Notes under the pieces: model-generated | Told to the model about the DNA's origin: nothing | What the model saw: only the letters and a program-made list of their open reading frames with translations | Databases searched by the model: none | Position numbers and translations under genes: made by a program | Shown: piece after piece, positions 4,641 to 6,653 of the stretch | Position numbering within the stretch: the first letter of the stretch is position 1 | Layout of the letters: each line of letters begins with the position of its first letter | NCBI GenBank assembly: GCA_934358235.1 | Contig: CAKRKK010000136.1 | Span: 1-6,653, forward strand | Length of the DNA: 6,653 nucleotides | From: an uncultured Lachnospira sp. | Lineage (GTDB): Bacteria; Bacillota; Clostridia; Lachnospirales; Lachnospiraceae | Direction of reading: 5' to 3'

Positions 4641-6368
4641 ATGTTAAGAAGAATTTTTTCTTATATGCAGCAATATAAAAAATATGCTTATCTGGCACTT
4701 ATATGTATAGCTGTTGAGGCTATGCTGGAACTGCTGGTGCCTATGATTATGGCTGACCTTATAGATAATGGTGTGGCCAATGGTGATACTCATTATATAT
4801 ATGTTAAAGGATTTGAGATGGCTTTATGTGCGCTTATAGCACTTGTGCTTGGAATAGGAAGTGCCAGATTTCAGGCACTTGCCGGACAGGGACTTGGTGC
4901 GAATATAAGAAAGGCGGAATATGAAAAGCTTCAGTCCTATTCCTTTTCTAATATAGATCATTTCAGGGTATCATCGCTTGTTACACGTCTTACGAGTGAT
5001 GTTACCAATATACAGAATTCGGTTTCTACGGGTATGAGACCTTTTGGAAGAAGCCCGGTAATGCTTATATTTGCATCGTCAATAGCGTTTACTATTAATA
5101 AAACACTTGCACTTGTATTCTTTGTGGCGCTTCCGATACTTGCCACGTTACTTATTATAATAATTATGAATGTAAGGCCTTTGTACTCAAGGATGCAGAA
5201 TGCTATTGACCTTGTAAACAGGAGCATACAGGAGAATCTTACTGCCATAAGAGTTGTAAAATCATATGTCAGAGGTGATTATGAAGTTGAGAAGTTTAAA
5301 GATGTTAATGCCGGGCTTAAGGCAGAATCTGAAAAGGCGTTTGGAATAGCGGTGCTTAATATGCCGGCTATGCAGTTCGTTATGTATGGAACTATTATTG
5401 CGATTCTTTTCGTTGGCGGACATCTTATCAATGCCGGACAGCTTAAGATTGGCGAATTGACAAGCTTTTTAAGCTATGTTCTGCTCATTCTTAATTCTCT
5501 TATGATGATGTCAAATGTATTCCTTATGATGACACGTTCTTTAGCCTCAGCCACAAGAATAGTTGAGGTTCTTGACGAAAAAATCGACATTACTGATGAG
5601 AATTCACAGGATATAAGTGTTAAGCAGGGTGAAATAGAGTTTGATCATGTATGGTTTAAATATAAAGCTGAAGCAAAGGAATATGTACTTTCAGATGTTT
5701 CATTCCATATAAAGCCAGGTCAGACAGTAGGCATCATAGGACAGACGGGTTCAGCAAAGACTACACTTGTACAGCTTATTCCAAGACTATATGATGCTAC
5801 CAAGGGAACGGTGCGTATAGATGGAGTGGATGTTAAGAACTATCCGGTAAAGCATCTGCGTGATGCTATTGCGGTTGTTCTGCAGAAGAATACCTTGTTT
5901 TCTGGTTCACTGATATCTAACCTGCGCTGGGGAAATGAGAATGCAACTAAAGAGGAGATAGACGAAGCCTGTCACATAGCCTGTGTTGATGAATTCTTAG
6001 ACCGGCTTCCGGCAGGGTATGAGTCAGAGATGGGACAAGGCGGTGTCAATGTTTCCGGCGGACAGAAGCAGCGTATATGCATTGCAAGGGCTATATTAAA
6101 GAAACCTAAGGTACTCATACTGGATGATTCCACAAGTGCTGTGGATACAGCAACAGAAGGCAGGATAAGGGAAGAACTTGCAAAGAAGCTTCCAGATATG
6201 ACTAAGCTTGTTATTGCGCAGAGGATATCTTCTGTTAAGCATGCAGATCAGATAATTATACTTGATAAGGGCTGTGTAAATGCAATAGGAACACACGATG
6301 AATTATTAAGCACCAATAAGATATATCAGGAAATATATGAATCACAGAAGGAAGGAGCAGATTTATAA
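4641..6368 (+). CDS. ABC exporter half-transporter with degenerate ATPase site (heterodimer subunit)
   Basis: This is a 575-residue half-transporter with fused membrane and ATPase domains, of the multidrug-exporter type (LmrA/BmrA-like fold) in the cytoplasmic membrane. Six membrane segments are visible at about 15-39, 57-73, 139-155, 156-177, 246-263 and 276-297. The nucleotide-binding domain has an A-loop Tyr (Y341), Walker A GQTGSAKTT (367-375), Q-loop Q415, signature NVSGGQKQR (470-478), Walker B LILDD (D495, D496), D-loop SAVD (499-502) and switch region VIAQR (Q527). Three catalytic positions are non-standard: Ala for the Walker A Gly (A372), Asp for the catalytic Glu (D496) and Gln for the switch His (Q527). 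Its signature is intact. That pattern is typical of the degenerate partner in heterodimeric exporters such as TM287/288 and BmrC/BmrD. The next gene overlaps it by one base and should encode the partner. The substrate is unknown; drugs, peptides or lipids are all possible. Confidence 0.93.
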   Translation: MLRRIFSYMQQYKKYAYLALICIAVEAMLELLVPMIMADLIDNGVANGDTHYIYVKGFEMALCALIALVLGIGSARFQALAGQGLGANIRKAEYEKLQSYSFSNIDHFRVSSLVTRLTSDVTNIQNSVSTGMRPFGRSPVMLIFASSIAFTINKTLALVFFVALPILATLLIIIIMNVRPLYSRMQNAIDLVNRSIQENLTAIRVVKSYVRGDYEVEKFKDVNAGLKAESEKAFGIAVLNMPAMQFVMYGTIIAILFVGGHLINAGQLKIGELTSFLSYVLLILNSLMMMSNVFLMMTRSLASATRIVEVLDEKIDITDENSQDISVKQGEIEFDHVWFKYKAEAKEYVLSDVSFHIKPGQTVGIIGQTGSAKTTLVQLIPRLYDATKGTVRIDGVDVKNYPVKHLRDAIAVVLQKNTLFSGSLISNLRWGNENATKEEIDEACHIACVDEFLDRLPAGYESEMGQGGVNVSGGQKQRICIARAILKKPKVLILDDSTSAVDTATEGRIREELAKKLPDMTKLVIAQRISSVKHADQIIILDKGCVNAIGTHDELLSTNKIYQEIYESQKEGADL

Positions 6369-6653
6369 TGGCAAAGTATGTTGGATATAAAAGACCTAAG
6401 GATACTAAGAAAACTATAAAGCATCTGTTTGTTTACCTTGGTCATTATAAATGGATGTTTATGTTAGTTGCGCTGCTTGTATTAATAAGTGCAGGAGCGA
6501 ATGTGGCAGGCACATATCTTGTAAAACCGGTTGTAAATCATTTTATTGTGCCAGGAGATATGGACGGACTTCTTAGGGCGGTTATTGCCATGGGTGTTAT
6601 GTATGCATGTGGTGCTTTATGCACATTTGGCTATAACCGTATTATGGTAAAGG
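6368..6653 (+). CDS. ABC exporter half-transporter, N-terminal part (3' truncated by window)
   Basis: The first 95 codons of a second half-transporter start at an ATG whose A is the last base of the previous gene's TAA (TAATG, 6366-6370), so the two are translationally coupled. GGAG at 6354-6357 serves as its ribosome binding site, with a 10-nt spacer. After a basic N-terminus (YVGYKRPKDTKKTIKHLF) come a first membrane segment at about 29-56 and a second at about 66-88. The stretch GTYLVKPVVNHFI resembles the first-helix/loop region of multidrug-type ABC exporters. It is not a copy of the upstream protein, which fits a heterodimer. The ATPase domain lies beyond the window. From its partner's defects I predict a standard Walker B Glu and switch His here, possibly with an altered ABC signature. 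Confidence 0.85.
   Translation, partial: MAKYVGYKRPKDTKKTIKHLFVYLGHYKWMFMLVALLVLISAGANVAGTYLVKPVVNHFIVPGDMDGLLRAVIAMGVMYACGALCTFGYNRIMVK

Noticed and set aside
4960..5248. Minus-strand frame opposite the first ABC gene (about 4958-5248), and another at 6096-6296
   Set aside because: Both are antisense to conserved exporter sequence, have no start signal and match no family I recognise.

Overview
The window is a stretch of AT-rich chromosome from what looks like an anaerobic Firmicute of class Clostridia, most likely a Lachnospiraceae. The case rests on three things: heavy use of ATA, AGA and TTA/CTT codons; a full-length bifunctional AdhE with a Rex-type operator in front of it; and a multidrug-type ABC half-transporter of the Firmicutes heterodimer class. 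The species cannot be read from this sequence alone.

Layout from left to right. Bases 1-321 (+) are the 3' end of metE, the cobalamin-independent methionine synthase. A strong intrinsic terminator follows (about 376-420), then a short AT-rich convergent gap. A small APH-fold phosphotransferase of unknown substrate lies on the minus strand (569-1324). A 191-bp gap above it holds an imperfect AT-rich repeat array, whose outermost copy runs through the adhE stop codon, and a GC-rich stem-loop. The minus-strand adhE (1516-4122) converts acetyl-CoA to ethanol and regenerates NAD+. A 518-bp divergent control region (4123-4640) follows. It contains the adhE promoter and Rex box, a GC-richer block with two perfect hairpins that looks like an inserted dispersed element, and a near-consensus promoter with an overlapping inverted repeat. 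To the right, two ABC exporter half-transporter genes run on the plus strand (4641-6368 and 6368 to the window edge), joined by a TAATG stop/start overlap.

How the genes relate. metE, adhE and the transporter pair look like three independent transcription units. adhE is probably controlled by NADH/NAD+ through Rex. The kinase may be reached by read-through from adhE, since no convincing terminator separates them. The two ABC genes probably encode one heterodimeric exporter. The first has degenerate Walker A, Walker B and H-loop positions, which predicts that the truncated second gene carries the catalytic glutamate and switch histidine.

The gene content is mostly ordinary. The least explained parts are the twin-hairpin block at about 4315-4514, the repeats at the adhE 3' end, and the operator-like palindrome over the exporter promoter. 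I saw no RNA gene, CRISPR array, insertion sequence or defence system.
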